A DNA stretch of 64,000 bases from PSRJ01 sp963825305 (GCA_963825305.1 CAWGTA010000013.1:487953-551952); one strand, 5' to 3'; shown: positions 37,093 to 47,120, counted from the stretch's first letter. Program-made: numbers and translations. Notes: generated by a model from the sequence alone, not told the origin.

Positions 37093-38901
37093 ATGGGGAT
37101 AGGGGGCGTAGTGTTATTTACGCTCGTGGCACTCTTGCTTTCATGCAAGCCCTTCCATCGTCACGTCCCCGCTTTTGACGACGCCACCAAGCAGACGGGA
37201 CTCGACTTCTGGCAGTTCTCCGGCGCTACGGGGGATTATCATTTCCCGGAAATTATGGGATCCGGCGCCGCACTGATTGACTACGACAATGACGGGGACC
37301 TGGATGTCTATCTGGTCCAGGGCGCCCCCATGACTCCGCAAGGCAAGCCGCTGGCCCCCCTGCCGAAAGGCTGGAAGCCGGGCAATCGGCTGTTCCGGAA
37401 TAACCTGGTCCGCACAGGCAAATTCACTTTTACGGATGTCACCGGGGAAGCCGGGGTCGGTTACCGCGGTGTGGGCATGGGTGTGGCTGCCGGCGACTAC
37501 GACAATGACGGCTATCCCGACCTGTATGTCACGAATTATGGCCCCAACGTTCTCTATCACAACAACGGCAACGGCACCTTTACGGACGTGACCAAGACCG
37601 CCGGAGTGGAGTCATCCGGGTGGTCCACCAGCGCGGCGTTCATCGACTACGATCGCGATGGCTTTCTGGACTTGGTGGTGGTTCATTACGTGGAGTCCTA
37701 TCTCAAGAACTGCTATACGGCAGATGGCCGGCGAACCTACTGCGGACCGCAGAACTTCAGCCCGACTGTCACTCAGCTCTTCCGCAACCTGGGAAATGGG
37801 CGGTTTAAAGATGTGACCGCGGATGTGGGCCTGAACGTGAAGCGAGGACCAGGGCTCGGCATCCTGACAGGCGATTTTGGTTCGAATGGTTGGCCGAGTT
37901 TCGTGGTTGCCAACGATGCGGCCGCCAATCACCTTTGGTTAAACGAGCCGCGCAATCCGGAGTCGAAACAGAGTGATCGCGTATTCCGCGAGGCGGCTCT
38001 CTCGCAAGGGCTCGCCTACGCTTCCGACGGCCGTCCCCGGGCTGGAATGGGCCTCGCTGCCGGAGACCTGTACGGCGATGGCGGCGAGGGAGTAGTGGTT
38101 ACTAATCTCTCCAATGAAGGATTCACCTTGTTCCAACGGCAGGCGCGAGGCGATTTCGTCGATTCCACTGAGCAAACCGGGCTGTTTCGTATTTCCCTGC
38201 CGTATACCGGCTTCGGCGTCGGCCTGCTGGATATGGATAATCGTGGGCTGCTGGATTTGTTTTGCGCCAACGGAGCGGTGGTCAACATGGTGACCGAGCA
38301 AGGCGAGCCGTTGCCGTTCCGCCAGCGAAACCTGCTGCTCCGCAATCTGGGCAAGGGCAAGGGCTTCGACGATGTTACGGCTTCGGCCGGCCGGGCCTTG
38401 GAGAGCACCGAGATCAGCCGGGCCGCTGTTTTTGGCGACGTGAATAACGACGGCGCCGTCGATATCCTGGTCACTAACAATAACGGCCCGGCGCGCCTGC
38501 TGCTGAACACCGTGCGGAAACGAGGGCACTGGATCCTGGTGCGTGTGGAGGGAGTTCGCTCCAATCGTTCCGGGTACGGAAGCGTGGTGGAGCTGATTCG
38601 CCCGGATGGCACATCCGTTAAGCGCTGGGTGAGAGGCGACGGAAGCTATCTGGCGGCCAACGATCCGCGAGTCCACTTCGGGCTCGGCAAATCGTCCGAG
38701 GTGGACCGCATCCAGATCCACTGGCCGGCGGGGGCCTGTGAGTCGTGGAGCAAAATTGCGGTGGATCGTATTGTGACTCTGCGTGAAGGAAGCGGCCAGG
38801 CTTGCCCGAGTGATTTGTTGCGGCCGCTTGCTGACGCGCGCGGTCCAGTTCCCCACAGAACCGCGACCGTTAGTGAGCGGACCAGGCGGTCACAGCCCTA
38901 A
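37093..38901 (+). CDS. CRTAC1 / ASPIC-UnbV FG-GAP protein
   Basis: 602 residues from ATG 37093. A lipoprotein-type signal (VALLLSCKP) precedes an FG-GAP beta-propeller with repeated calcium-binding blades DYDNDGDLDVYLV, DYDNDGYPDLYVT, DYDRDGFLDLVVV and DVNNDGAVDILVT, and a C-terminal ASPIC/UnbV domain (GYGSVVELIRPDG, VHFGLGKSSEVDRIQIHWP). Such proteins are extracellular or outer-membrane, with adhesive or carbohydrate-binding roles assumed from the human homologue. Paired divergently with the TPR protein. Confidence 0.9.
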   Translation: MGIGGVVLFTLVALLLSCKPFHRHVPAFDDATKQTGLDFWQFSGATGDYHFPEIMGSGAALIDYDNDGDLDVYLVQGAPMTPQGKPLAPLPKGWKPGNRLFRNNLVRTGKFTFTDVTGEAGVGYRGVGMGVAAGDYDNDGYPDLYVTNYGPNVLYHNNGNGTFTDVTKTAGVESSGWSTSAAFIDYDRDGFLDLVVVHYVESYLKNCYTADGRRTYCGPQNFSPTVTQLFRNLGNGRFKDVTADVGLNVKRGPGLGILTGDFGSNGWPSFVVANDAAANHLWLNEPRNPESKQSDRVFREAALSQGLAYASDGRPRAGMGLAAGDLYGDGGEGVVVTNLSNEGFTLFQRQARGDFVDSTEQTGLFRISLPYTGFGVGLLDMDNRGLLDLFCANGAVVNMVTEQGEPLPFRQRNLLLRNLGKGKGFDDVTASAGRALESTEISRAAVFGDVNNDGAVDILVTNNNGPARLLLNTVRKRGHWILVRVEGVRSNRSGYGSVVELIRPDGTSVKRWVRGDGSYLAANDPRVHFGLGKSSEVDRIQIHWPAGACESWSKIAVDRIVTLREGSGQACPSDLLRPLADARGPVPHRTATVSERTRRSQP

Positions 38902-38976
38902 TCACCGGACAGACGGCAGTATTGCAAAACCTGAGTGAACGAGTCTGATAGGCTGCAGCGTATGGCCAACGCTGGT

Positions 38977-39230
38977 GGCCGGGCCAGTTAACAAACGAGC
39001 ACTCCTTCAGAGAGCAGCAGAGAATTCAAGGCTGGAATGCCCAAACCGGGCTCTGCCTCGGACGGACCGGCTAGCAGCAGCACTTGTCGGAGACGAGGCA
39101 GCCCTGCACTTTGCGCCAATTCGCCCAAATTTCGGAGCGGGCCGTTAACAAAAAGCGGGAGAAAGTTCGAGACGAAGTTTTTGGCTCCTCGTTCGGGACT
39201 CGAACCTACGACCCGCAGGTTAACAACGAG
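38977..39230 (-). repeat. 255-bp repeat, right copy, with tRNA-Asn 3' fragment
   Basis: Reverse complement of the repeat at 28082-28336. On the minus strand positions 39230-39182 read as a tRNA-Asn 3' part: loop TGTTAAC (GTT), T arm GTAGG-TTCGAGT, GAGGAGCCA with CCA present; the anticodon and T stems are degenerate. The plus strand reads FLAPRSGLEPTTRRL across it. Confidence 0.75.
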
Positions 39231-39276
39231 GTCGATGAGCCCAAAAGAAGATTCGCACCGATATTCGCTACCTCCT

Positions 39277-39336
39277 TAAGCGTCGTCTATCGTAAAGCGG
39301 CAGCCCTGCTTTTCACCTTGCTCAGATGGAGGCTCG
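39277..39336 (+). repeat. 60-bp direct repeat, left copy
   Basis: TAAGCGTCGTCTATCG...CTCAGATGGAGGCTCG matches 40222-40283 in the same orientation with a few substitutions and single-base gaps. The pair brackets the DUF3489 gene and its terminator. Confidence 0.65.
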
Positions 39337-39395
39337 TGTCCGTGAGCATAAAGTCGGACTGGCTATGACCGGCTACGTCAGCCTATGCTGTGTGC

Positions 39396-39590
39396 ATGCC
39401 GAAACGAACCAAGGTTGTGCCCATTGAAGAGGAGAAGTACGGGCTGATCGCCATGGACGAAAGAGCTCAGCGTGTCATCTTTGGCATCGGCGGGCAGCGG
39501 TTCGCGATTGATTTGCTCAGCCGGGTCAGCCTGCTACCACCGGCTACGGGAGATCGTCCCGCGGACGTATTACACATGAAAAGGAAATAG
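39396..39590 (+). CDS. 64-residue protein of unknown function
   Basis: MPKRTKVVPIEEEKYGLIAM then DERAQRVIFGIGGQRFAIDL, with a hydrophobic middle and a basic ends. Codon positions look protein-like and ATG 39396 lies in a plausible context, but no ribosome site is strong and no family is recognised. It lies between the two 60-bp repeats. Confidence 0.45.
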   Translation: MPKRTKVVPIEEEKYGLIAMDERAQRVIFGIGGQRFAIDLLSRVSLLPPATGDRPADVLHMKRK

Positions 39591-39639
39591 ACTCACGACG
39601 ACTGAGCGAGAGCCCTTCGAGCCGCGAGGTGTTCATAAC

Positions 39640-39674
39640 AAAAAAAGGCCGCCGAACCCAAGAGCGCGGCGGCC
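39640..39674 (-). terminator. rho-independent terminator of the DUF3489 gene
   Basis: On the minus strand GGCCGCCG (39674-39667) pairs with CGGCGGCC (39654-39647) across a 12-nt loop and is followed by seven T (39646-39640). It lies 21 bp after the DUF3489 stop. Confidence 0.85.
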
Positions 39675-39694
39675 GTGGGGCAGGCTGTATTTCG

Positions 39695-40081
39695 CTACTT
39701 GACGATGCGGTAGGTGCGGTTTCCGGCGTCGCTCTTGGAGGACTCGATTTGGACATGGTGCTTGCTGGCAGCGGTAGAGAGGAACCCACGGACGCTGTGG
39801 GCCTGCCAGTCGGTGGCCTTCATGATCTCAGCCAGAGTGGCGCCTTGGGCGCGACCGATCATTCCCAAGATTCTGGCAGCCTTGCCTTCGGATCGCGGGG
39901 CGGCGGCCTTGCGTTGGTGCTTGGCAGTTCTCTTGGTTCCGGCTCTTTTCTTAGGTTTTACAGGGTTGGCACTTTTCCTCGGCTTGGACCGACCGTTCTT
40001 CGAGGAGGTTTTCTGCAATGCGCCGTGCGCGCCCTGCTCCGCAACAGCGGTGTCTTGATCGCTGGTTTCTCTGTTCGTCAT
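39695..40081 (-). CDS. DUF3489-domain protein
   Basis: 128 residues from ATG 40081 (AAGGA about 10 nt upstream). A Lys/Arg/Pro/Ala-rich N-terminus (KPRKSANPVKPKKRAGTKR) is followed by the DUF3489 winged-helix-like core AARILGMIGRAQGATLAEIM, KATDWQAHSVRGFLSTA and a C-terminal strand TYRIVK. In proteobacteria and acidobacteria this domain sits beside large serine recombinases and DUF2924, as it does here next to a recombinase relic. Presumably a DNA-binding accessory. It remains intact with its own terminator. Confidence 0.85.
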   Translation of the reverse strand: MTNRETSDQDTAVAEQGAHGALQKTSSKNGRSKPRKSANPVKPKKRAGTKRTAKHQRKAAAPRSEGKAARILGMIGRAQGATLAEIMKATDWQAHSVRGFLSTAASKHHVQIESSKSDAGNRTYRIVK

Positions 40082-40221
40082 GAAATCGATATCCTTTCCG
40101 CGCATGCTTCGCGCATGACGATTCATCCCTCTGGTCCGCCGGCTATGCAAGAGAAAAAGTGGCCAGGCAACCAGTTTGGGGCGAAGACATGGCGATCCGG
40201 CTACCAACGGGGATTGCCCTG

Positions 40222-40283
40222 TAAGCGTCGTTCTATCGCAAAGGCGGTTGGCCCTGCTTTTCGCCTGCTCAGATGGAGGCTCG
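40222..40283 (+). repeat. 60-bp direct repeat, right copy
   Basis: TAAGCGTCGTTCTATCGCAA...CTCAGATGGAGGCTCG, partner of 39277-39336, located between the DUF3489 gene and the recombinase relic. Confidence 0.65.
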
Positions 40284-40343
40284 GACCAGATGATGTCCAG
40301 GTGGGATCTTGGCCAGGCGGATTTATCGCCATCGGTCTGACGT

Positions 40344-41822
40344 CTATGAAATCAGCAACCCTTCGAACATCTCCGTCTGCCGGCTCCAGTCGGTCTCGTT
40401 CGCGATTCTGCGCAAGGCCGCCTCGTTGATCTTCTTCCCCGCTTCCGCAGATAGAAACAGCAATTGCTCCTGGATAGCCGGCGCCAGGTTGCGCAGATTC
40501 ATGATCTGAGTGATGCGAGCGCGAGACACCCCGCCCAGCCGGGCCAGGTCCGCATAATTCTTGACGTTTCCGTCATGCAGTAAGCTTTCCAATCGTGAGG
40601 CTAGAGCCATCATTCGGCTGACGCGCGGCAGCCGATTCTCCCGCCGGTTGACTTGGGCTCGTCCTTTAGCCGGCGGCGGGGACAAGTGCTCCCAAGCTTT
40701 CTTCCGAACCCAAACACAGACTTCTTCGTGGGTGCTGTCAGTGCCAGATTGGCGCAAGTGGATACCGGCTTGCTCCCGGCGGTGATCGTATAGGATACGA
40801 TCGACCGCTTGCTCCAAGAGGCCATGCTGCTGGCCGCGCTGCAGTACATCCCAGTCCGCGCGGCTCTCCGGAAAAGCACTCGGTCGGTCCTGCCAATCCT
40901 GCTTTGCGATTAGCTCGTATAGCTTTGCTACCACCGCCAGTTCAATCCGTTCCGCCGCCACCATTTGCCCTGGGCATGCCTTGGCGCCCTGTTTCTGGGC
41001 CTTCCGGCAAATGTAATAGCGGTATCGCCGGCTGCCTTGCGTCGTGTAGCCCGGCACCATGCCGGCTTCCGCAGTTCGCACACTTCAGCAGGCCCTGTAA
41101 GATGGCTCCGTGTCGATTATGCTTGACCTTCTCGGTTTTGCGGCTTCGGCCTTCCAGTAGATCGTTCGCCTTTGTCCAGATGGCGCGGTTCACGATGCCC
41201 TCGTGCTCACCCGGATAGACCTTCCCTTTGTGGTTCACCTCTCCGAGGTAAAGCACGTTGGTCAGCAGCCGTAGCAGTGCCGCACGGTCGAAGGGTTTCC
41301 CCACGTGTGGTTTGGCCTTCCGGGTCGTCCAGCTCTTCAGTGTCCAGCCACGCCGCCGGATGTCCTCTAACGTGGCCGCCAGCGAGCCGCGGCGCAGGAA
41401 AATCGTAAAGATCTTCTTGACCTGCTCCGCCTCGGTTTCGTTCACCACCAGCCGGCATGTCCGCGGATCCGGGTCGTAGCCTAATACCGGAAACCCACCA
41501 GTCCACTTTCCCTTCCGCCGGGCGGCAGACTGCTTGTCCCGAGTCCTTTCGCTGATGATCTCCCGCTCAACCTGGGCGAACGAGAGGAGCACGTTCAGAG
41601 TCAGCCGGCCCATGGGGCTATGACTATTGATCTGCTGAGTGACCGATACAAAGGTCACTCAGCGCTTGTCGAAAACCTCCATCAAGCGGGCAAAGTCGAG
41701 CAACGATCGGCTGAGCCGGTCGACCTTGTAAACGAGCACGCAATCGACGCGCCGTGCCTCGATGTCCGCGGTCAGTTGCCGCAAGGCCGGCCGCTCAAGG
41801 TTGGCGCCGGTGAAGCGTTTTA
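40344..41822 (-). pseudogene. large serine recombinase, inactivated
   Basis: The coherent minus-strand reading starts within the resolvase domain (ANLERPALRQLTADIEARRV, DCVLVYKVDRLSRSLLDFAR), reaches MEVFDKR, hits TGA, resumes in frame as VTFVSVTQQINSHSPMGRLT, continues through the recombinase and zinc-ribbon domains (LLKCANCGS), then shifts frame near 41040-41080 to GYTTQGSRRYRYYICRKAQK and ends at 40344. Three lesions: loss of the first ~65 residues including the catalytic Ser, one nonsense codon, one frameshift. Certainly not active as a recombinase. Confidence 0.85.
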
Positions 41823-42049
41823 TTGACGATGCACGATCGAATGCGTCTGTTGGATGATTTGGGTGAAAGAAATGAGACTGACAGGTACATCGCAGCGCCG
41901 ACCAGCCCTATGTGGAGCGGAATTCGCTAGCCCACTGCCAGCCTCACTATAAAGGGCGGCAGACGAGCCGAAAAATATACCGGCAATCGGCCTGCACCGC
42001 ACCATTTCGGACTCTTCCGAACAAATCCCCTTTTATTCGTGTACGGATC

Positions 42050-42247
42050 CTTGACGTTGGAACGCACCTTTCCGTTGGGGCCGATGGTTAGGCGGTGCTC
42101 CTGGAGTTCGATGCTTCCTTCGACGTCGCCGTCAACGTACAGGTCTTCTTTGCTGTAAATCTGGCCGCTAATTTTCACGGCTTTCCCGATGGTGGCAGGG
42201 CCGCGGGTGCCGTTCGGCTCAGGGGTCTTAAAGGGCATGCTGGACAA
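42050..42247 (-). pseudogene. bactofilin, 3'-truncated copy
   Basis: From TTG 42247 (GAAGGAAGG upstream) it reads like the intact paralogue at 56230: SKEDLYVDGDVEGSIELQEH, LTIGPNGKVRSN, then leaves the family abruptly at about 42050 (VKDPYTNKRGF). The frame runs on to 41927 in unrelated sequence. The break is next to the serine-recombinase relic, suggesting an insertion or deletion junction. Confidence 0.82.
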
Positions 42248-42719
42248 AGTTGTTGCCTTCCTTCTTCGCTGATTCTATCGGATTCACGCGGCATCGCGCT
42301 CCGTGCGCTCATCTGCCGCGCCGGCGCACCGCTCGCTAAGCGCCGGAGGGCGGGCGCGCCTACGGCGGAGCCGCCGGGGGTCTGCGAATCGGCGGCGCGG
42401 CTACCCCGTCGCACGCCGAACACCGACGGTTCGATAGCCCGCAGACCAACATGCCGGATACCTCATCTGCGCTCCCACGTCCGAAGTCGTAACGGAACCC
42501 AACCGGACTTCCGGCCCGCAGCGCCCAAATTCCGAGCTTTTTCTGCGTCGCGTGATTCGGGAACAGCAACTAATTTGGACAAGAAAGATTTCTGGATACG
42601 GATAACGCGCTCCGCGATGCCGCTTGCTCATATTGTGAATGCCCGTGAAGAGCAGCATTATCGCCACTCCAGCCGCAAACCCTTCTCCGCATGCCAAAAA
42701 ATTGGGCTGAGAATTGGGC
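42248..42719. other. intergenic, no clear gene
   Basis: GC-rich with repeats such as GCCGCCGG near 42370. One minus-strand frame (42736-42401) contains a hydrophobic stretch (FAAGVAIMLLFTGI), but nothing supports it as a gene. Confidence 0.35.
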
Positions 42720-42748
42720 TTGACGTAGTTTGCCATCCGGCATATACT
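42720..42748 (+). promoter_or_regulatory. strong sigma-70-type promoter
   Basis: TTGACG (42720-42725), 17-bp spacer, TATACT (42743-42748). It lies 77 bp before ATG 42826, with an ACTGAT-TTTT-ATCAGT hairpin (42774-42789) in the leader and GGAGG before the start. It drives the truncated receptor gene and perhaps the intact one after it. Confidence 0.7.
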
Positions 42749-42825
42749 CCAGCCTAATATTTCCGGTAGGGTGACTGATTTTTATCAGTGGCCGGGCTTT
42801 TCACGATTCGGTCAGGAGGCTGTGT

Positions 42826-43482
42826 ATGCGCTCCCTTTCGGTTTCAGTGTGTTTGCTTGCCCTTGCTTTTGCCGCGTTCTCTCAGAGTGACCGTGGCACG
42901 ATTACTGGTACAGTCTCAGATCCAGCCGGCGGAGTGGTCGCTAGCGCGGCCGTTGAGGCCAGAAACGTTGCTACTGGCGCATTTTACGCAGTCGCAACAT
43001 CGAATACCGGCAATTACACCATTGCTCAACTGCCCGCGGGCAACCATCAGCTGGACGTGACAGTCACGGGCTTCAAGAAGTTCCTTCGCCCGGGACTGGT
43101 GGTGGAGGTGGCTGGGACGCTTCGCGTAGACGCGGCGCTGGAGGTCGGCGCTGCCACCGAATCGGTCACGGTGGAAGCCGCCGCGCCTCTGCTCAAAACG
43201 GAAGGCGGGGAGGTGAGCCACAACATCTCCATCAGCACCATGGACGAGCTTCCCATCCTAACGTTGAGCGGCGCGGCCCCTATCGGATCGGCAAACACCC
43301 TGGGCAATATCCGCAATCCCCTTTCCACGATCCAACTGCTGCCGGGTGCGCGTCAGTCCAGTGATTCGAATTCCTCGGAATCCTGCGAGTTAACGGAATG
43401 CCCTCCAACTCGCAAGCCGTCAGCCACCAATGATCGCATCGGGCGATCCACGGATATGCTCCCTAAGGGAGCCGAGCGCTAA
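42826..43482 (+). pseudogene. TonB receptor, N-terminal remnant
   Basis: 218 codons: signal peptide (ending AFSQSD), carboxypeptidase-regulatory domain (RGTITGTVSDPAGGVVASAA through TVTGFKKFLRPGL) and the start of the plug (TVEAAAPLLKTEGGEVSHNI, LLPGARQSS). Then the family continues in another frame (RVNGMPSNSQAVSHQ) and the gene ends; the ~900-residue barrel is absent. It lies 17 bp before the intact receptor, to which it is related only in domain order, not by close identity. Confidence 0.8.
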
Positions 43483-43499
43483 AGACAAAAGGAGATGGT

Positions 43500-46400
43500 A
43501 TGAATTCCAGGTTGCTGCCTTGTTCGCGGCGGGCTGCCATGTTGCTGGCCCTCCTTTCCATCGTGTGTGTGCCGGTTCTGCTGGCCCAGTCGGCCGGAAC
43601 CGCGGGCCTGACCGGAACGGTAACGGATCCCTCGGGCGCTGTCATCCCAAACGTTACCGTCACTCTAACCAACACCGACACTAATCAGGCGCGCTCCACC
43701 ACGACCAACGGAGCCGGCGTGTACAAGTTCTCGTTGATTCCGCCCGGCAATTACAAGGTGAGATTTGGAGCCAGTGGTTTTAAGCCTGCCGAGGTGCCGG
43801 CCGTGACTTTGAGTGTTACGGAAACGCCGGTCCTGGATGCCAAGCTCGAGGTCGGCACCCAAAGCGAGCAGGTCCTGGTCGAGGCCACGGCCGGAGCGCT
43901 CCAAACGTCCAACTCCACCCTGGGAACCACGGTGAATTCCAGCACCGTCACCGCGCTCCCCTTGTCCAACCGGAACTATACGCAGATTCTAGGTTTGGCG
44001 GCCGGCGCCAACACGGGGGCGAATAATGCCACCGCTTTCGGCAAAGGAACCCAGGATATCAGCACCAACGGGGCCGACCCGGGCCAGAACAACTTCCAGA
44101 TGGACGGCGTGGCGATCAACAACATCGCCAACCCTGGAACCTCGGCGGACAGCGGCATCTACACCGGAATCGGCATACCCAACCCGGACGCAATTCAGGA
44201 GTTCAAAATCCAGACCTCAACTTACGACGCCAGCTACGGCCGTAACCCCGGTGCGAACGTGAACGTGTTGACCAAATCAGGCACCAATTCGCTCCACGGA
44301 ACCGCGTTTGAGTTTTTCCGCAATTCGCAGCTCAACGCCAACGACTTCTTCTACAATCGCGATACCTGCACCCAGATCAGTGGGACCTGCCCGAAGCAGG
44401 TCCTAAACCAGAACCAGTTCGGAGGCGTGATTGGCGGACCCATCAAGAAAGACAAGATCTTCTTCTTTGGCAGTTATCAGGGCACACGGCAGAAAAACGG
44501 CGTTGCCTCTCAGGGCTTGACACCCGGCGCCACCCTGCCCCCGATTCCCGGCGGAGATCGCAAGGCGCCTGGCTTCGGGGCTGCGCTGGCGGCGGCGAAC
44601 TGCAATTTCCCGACTATTTCCACATTCGTGGAGGGCGGAGCGCCCCTGGCCTGCGACGGATCGAACATCAGCCCTGTGGCGCTCAAGATCCTGCAACTCA
44701 AGAACGCCGATGGCAGTTACTACATTCCGAGCTCGAACAGCGCCAACTACCAAACAGTGAACTTCAGCCAGCCAGCCATCTACAACGCCAACCAGGTGGT
44801 TCTCAACGGCGACTATCTGATCAATGCCAAAAACTCGCTGGCGATGCGGTACTTCTATACCCGCGACCCTCAGTTGCAAACGTTGGGGGGCTTCCTGCCG
44901 GGTACTCCGACCAACCAGTATTATTCGAATACCAATGCCGTTCTGAAACTGACCACCATCGTTTCGAATTCGCTCGTCAACGAGATCCGCGGGTCGTTCC
45001 AGCGCAACGTTGCGATCGCCAGCGACACCATGCCTAAGGGGGCCACCAACGAGCAACTCGGCATAACGGGCCTGGTGAGTGATGCCGCAGCGGGGGGCGT
45101 CAATACGGCTCCCGGCCAACAAGAGCCTCCGTTTATGGTGATGGCCACCGACAGTTTCAACCTCTTTGGCGGCCTGAATCCCAGCTTTAGCCCGACGTCC
45201 CAAATGCAGGTCGCGGACCAGATTTCCTGGAGCCACGGCAGACACACCATCCGCGCCGGCTTCGAAATGGAGAAGACACAGTGGAACATCGTGTTCGCCG
45301 GCCTGGAACGCGGCTTCCTGATTTTCCTGGATTTCAATTCCCTGCTGGTCGGCGGACCCAGCAACATTCTGGAGTGCCTGTTTTGCACGCGCAGCGGACC
45401 TGACGGCATCATCCACGGCTACCGGCTGCCCAATGCGAACTCCTATTTTCAGGATGACTGGAAGGTGAGCAGCAAACTGACTCTGAATTTGGGGGTGCGC
45501 TGGGAATATGACGGCATGCTCAGCGATAAGTATGGAAACCTGAGTACTACCTGGCTGAGCAAATTGGTGCCCAATAGTCAGGTTCCCACTACGCCCGATG
45601 GTTCGCCCGCCGCTTTTGGCGGATGGGTTGTTCCCAACAACTTCATATCTCACTATGGCAAACCTCCGGCTGGCGTGTTCGTTTCGCCCAATAGCGTCCC
45701 GCTATCGAAGCACCCACCCTACAGTAACTTGGGGCCCCGGATCGGCTTCGCCTATCAACTGAACAGCAAGCTGGTGCTCCGCGGTGGAGCAGGTATCTTT
45801 TACGACCGCGTTGGCGCGAACCAGTTCGTGCACTCGGTGGAACAGGGCAATCCCTATGCCGTAACAGTCGACTACGTGGGTCCAAATCCTTACTCGCTCG
45901 CTAGCCCGTTCCCGGCTCTGCCTGCCTTGGGTACCTTTGGACAGCGGTATGCGAATATCACGCCCGCGTGCCAGGTTGGCCCGGCCGACACCACGGCAGC
46001 CTGCAATTCCTACCTCAACGTGCCGTTCATCAATGAGGTGGAACACACACCCACCGTCCGTCAGTACAACTTCAATATCCAGTACCAGTTTGCTCCAAGC
46101 TGGGTTCTGGAGTTGGGCTACGTGGGTTCGAGCGGCATCAACCTGACGGACTACAACCACAACTACAACACGGCGCAGCTAGCCAGTCCGAGCCATCCCG
46201 TGAACGGCATTACTGACAACTCGATAGAAAACCTTCAGTTTCGGGTGCCGTATGTGGGTTATCAGGCGGTGGGGTTACAGGGCACGGCGTACGATCTGAT
46301 CTCCAACTACAACAGCTTTCAGGCCACGTTGCGGAAGCAATTTTCGCGCGGATTCCTGCTGCAGGCCGCTTATACCTTCAGCAAGTCGCTGACGAACGTG

Positions 46401-47120
46401 AACCAGCTCTCGGCGAATAGTAACAATGCCGGTGACACGCACCAGCAATACGGACCGTCCTGGTTTAACCGGCCCAACCGGTTCATCATCAACTACAGTT
46501 GGGATTTGCCGTTTGGCAAACATACCGGCGTTCTCGACAAACTACTGGGCGGGTGGAACCTTGCCGGCGTAACCACCATCCAGGGTGGAGACCGGTTCAC
46601 CGTCATCGATTCGTCCACCGGCACCATCTTCGGCACCAGCAGTACCGGGCTCGGCGGTGGAGTTTCCCGTGCCCAGCTCAACCCAGGGATCACCTATTCC
46701 TCGATGTACAGTTCAGGCGGGGTGGAGGCTCGCCTGGGCGGTTCCAGCGGTGGACCCGGTTGGTTCGCGAGTAATGCGTTCTGTTCCCCGGGCCAACCCT
46801 CAGGCTGTCCGGCCCTGGCCATTGGAGACGGATTCGATTTCGGCAACACGGGTTCGGGGATCGCAAAAGGGCCGGGCCAGTTCAACTTTGATGTGACCCT
46901 TCAGAAGACCACCAAGATCACGGAGCGAAAGACTATCCTCTTCCGCGCCGAGTTTTTCAATCTGTTCAATCACCCGCAGTTCGAAGATCCGAACACGACT
47001 TTTGCTCAGCCGGGTAACCCCGCGCTGCCGGACGTGAATTCGGGGCCGGTCTTTGGAAGGATCATTGCAACCTCAGTGAACGCGCGCGTGATGCAGTTAG
47101 GGCTGAAGTTCGTTTTCTAG
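43500..47120 (+). CDS. TonB-dependent receptor, Oar-like
   Basis: 1206 residues, outer-membrane transporter or adhesin. Signal peptide (ending PVLLAQSAG), N-terminal carboxypeptidase-regulatory-like domain (GTVTDPSGAVIPNVTVTLTN, about 35-115), plug domain (about 120-260, NGADPGQNNFQMDGVAINNI) and a long beta-barrel ending in aromatic MQLGLKFVF. AAAGGAG precedes ATG 43500. This architecture is the dominant acidobacterial receptor type, thought to take up oligosaccharides or bind proteins. Substrate unknown. Confidence 0.93.
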   Translation: MNSRLLPCSRRAAMLLALLSIVCVPVLLAQSAGTAGLTGTVTDPSGAVIPNVTVTLTNTDTNQARSTTTNGAGVYKFSLIPPGNYKVRFGASGFKPAEVPAVTLSVTETPVLDAKLEVGTQSEQVLVEATAGALQTSNSTLGTTVNSSTVTALPLSNRNYTQILGLAAGANTGANNATAFGKGTQDISTNGADPGQNNFQMDGVAINNIANPGTSADSGIYTGIGIPNPDAIQEFKIQTSTYDASYGRNPGANVNVLTKSGTNSLHGTAFEFFRNSQLNANDFFYNRDTCTQISGTCPKQVLNQNQFGGVIGGPIKKDKIFFFGSYQGTRQKNGVASQGLTPGATLPPIPGGDRKAPGFGAALAAANCNFPTISTFVEGGAPLACDGSNISPVALKILQLKNADGSYYIPSSNSANYQTVNFSQPAIYNANQVVLNGDYLINAKNSLAMRYFYTRDPQLQTLGGFLPGTPTNQYYSNTNAVLKLTTIVSNSLVNEIRGSFQRNVAIASDTMPKGATNEQLGITGLVSDAAAGGVNTAPGQQEPPFMVMATDSFNLFGGLNPSFSPTSQMQVADQISWSHGRHTIRAGFEMEKTQWNIVFAGLERGFLIFLDFNSLLVGGPSNILECLFCTRSGPDGIIHGYRLPNANSYFQDDWKVSSKLTLNLGVRWEYDGMLSDKYGNLSTTWLSKLVPNSQVPTTPDGSPAAFGGWVVPNNFISHYGKPPAGVFVSPNSVPLSKHPPYSNLGPRIGFAYQLNSKLVLRGGAGIFYDRVGANQFVHSVEQGNPYAVTVDYVGPNPYSLASPFPALPALGTFGQRYANITPACQVGPADTTAACNSYLNVPFINEVEHTPTVRQYNFNIQYQFAPSWVLELGYVGSSGINLTDYNHNYNTAQLASPSHPVNGITDNSIENLQFRVPYVGYQAVGLQGTAYDLISNYNSFQATLRKQFSRGFLLQAAYTFSKSLTNVNQLSANSNNAGDTHQQYGPSWFNRPNRFIINYSWDLPFGKHTGVLDKLLGGWNLAGVTTIQGGDRFTVIDSSTGTIFGTSSTGLGGGVSRAQLNPGITYSSMYSSGGVEARLGGSSGGPGWFASNAFCSPGQPSGCPALAIGDGFDFGNTGSGIAKGPGQFNFDVTLQKTTKITERKTILFRAEFFNLFNHPQFEDPNTTFAQPGNPALPDVNSGPVFGRIIATSVNARVMQLGLKFVF

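Noticed and set aside
39037..39368. Plus-strand proteins over the right 255-bp repeat
   Set aside because: They read through the tRNA-Asn fragment (GLEPTTRRL), a known artefact at attachment sites; no upstream domain.
40609..41506. Separate short genes in alternative frames of the serine recombinase
   Set aside because: They are out-of-frame readings of the decayed recombinase.
44403..45653. 416-codon open frame antisense to the TonB receptor
   Set aside because: Shadow of the receptor's codon bias; His/Arg/Gln-rich without domain pattern.
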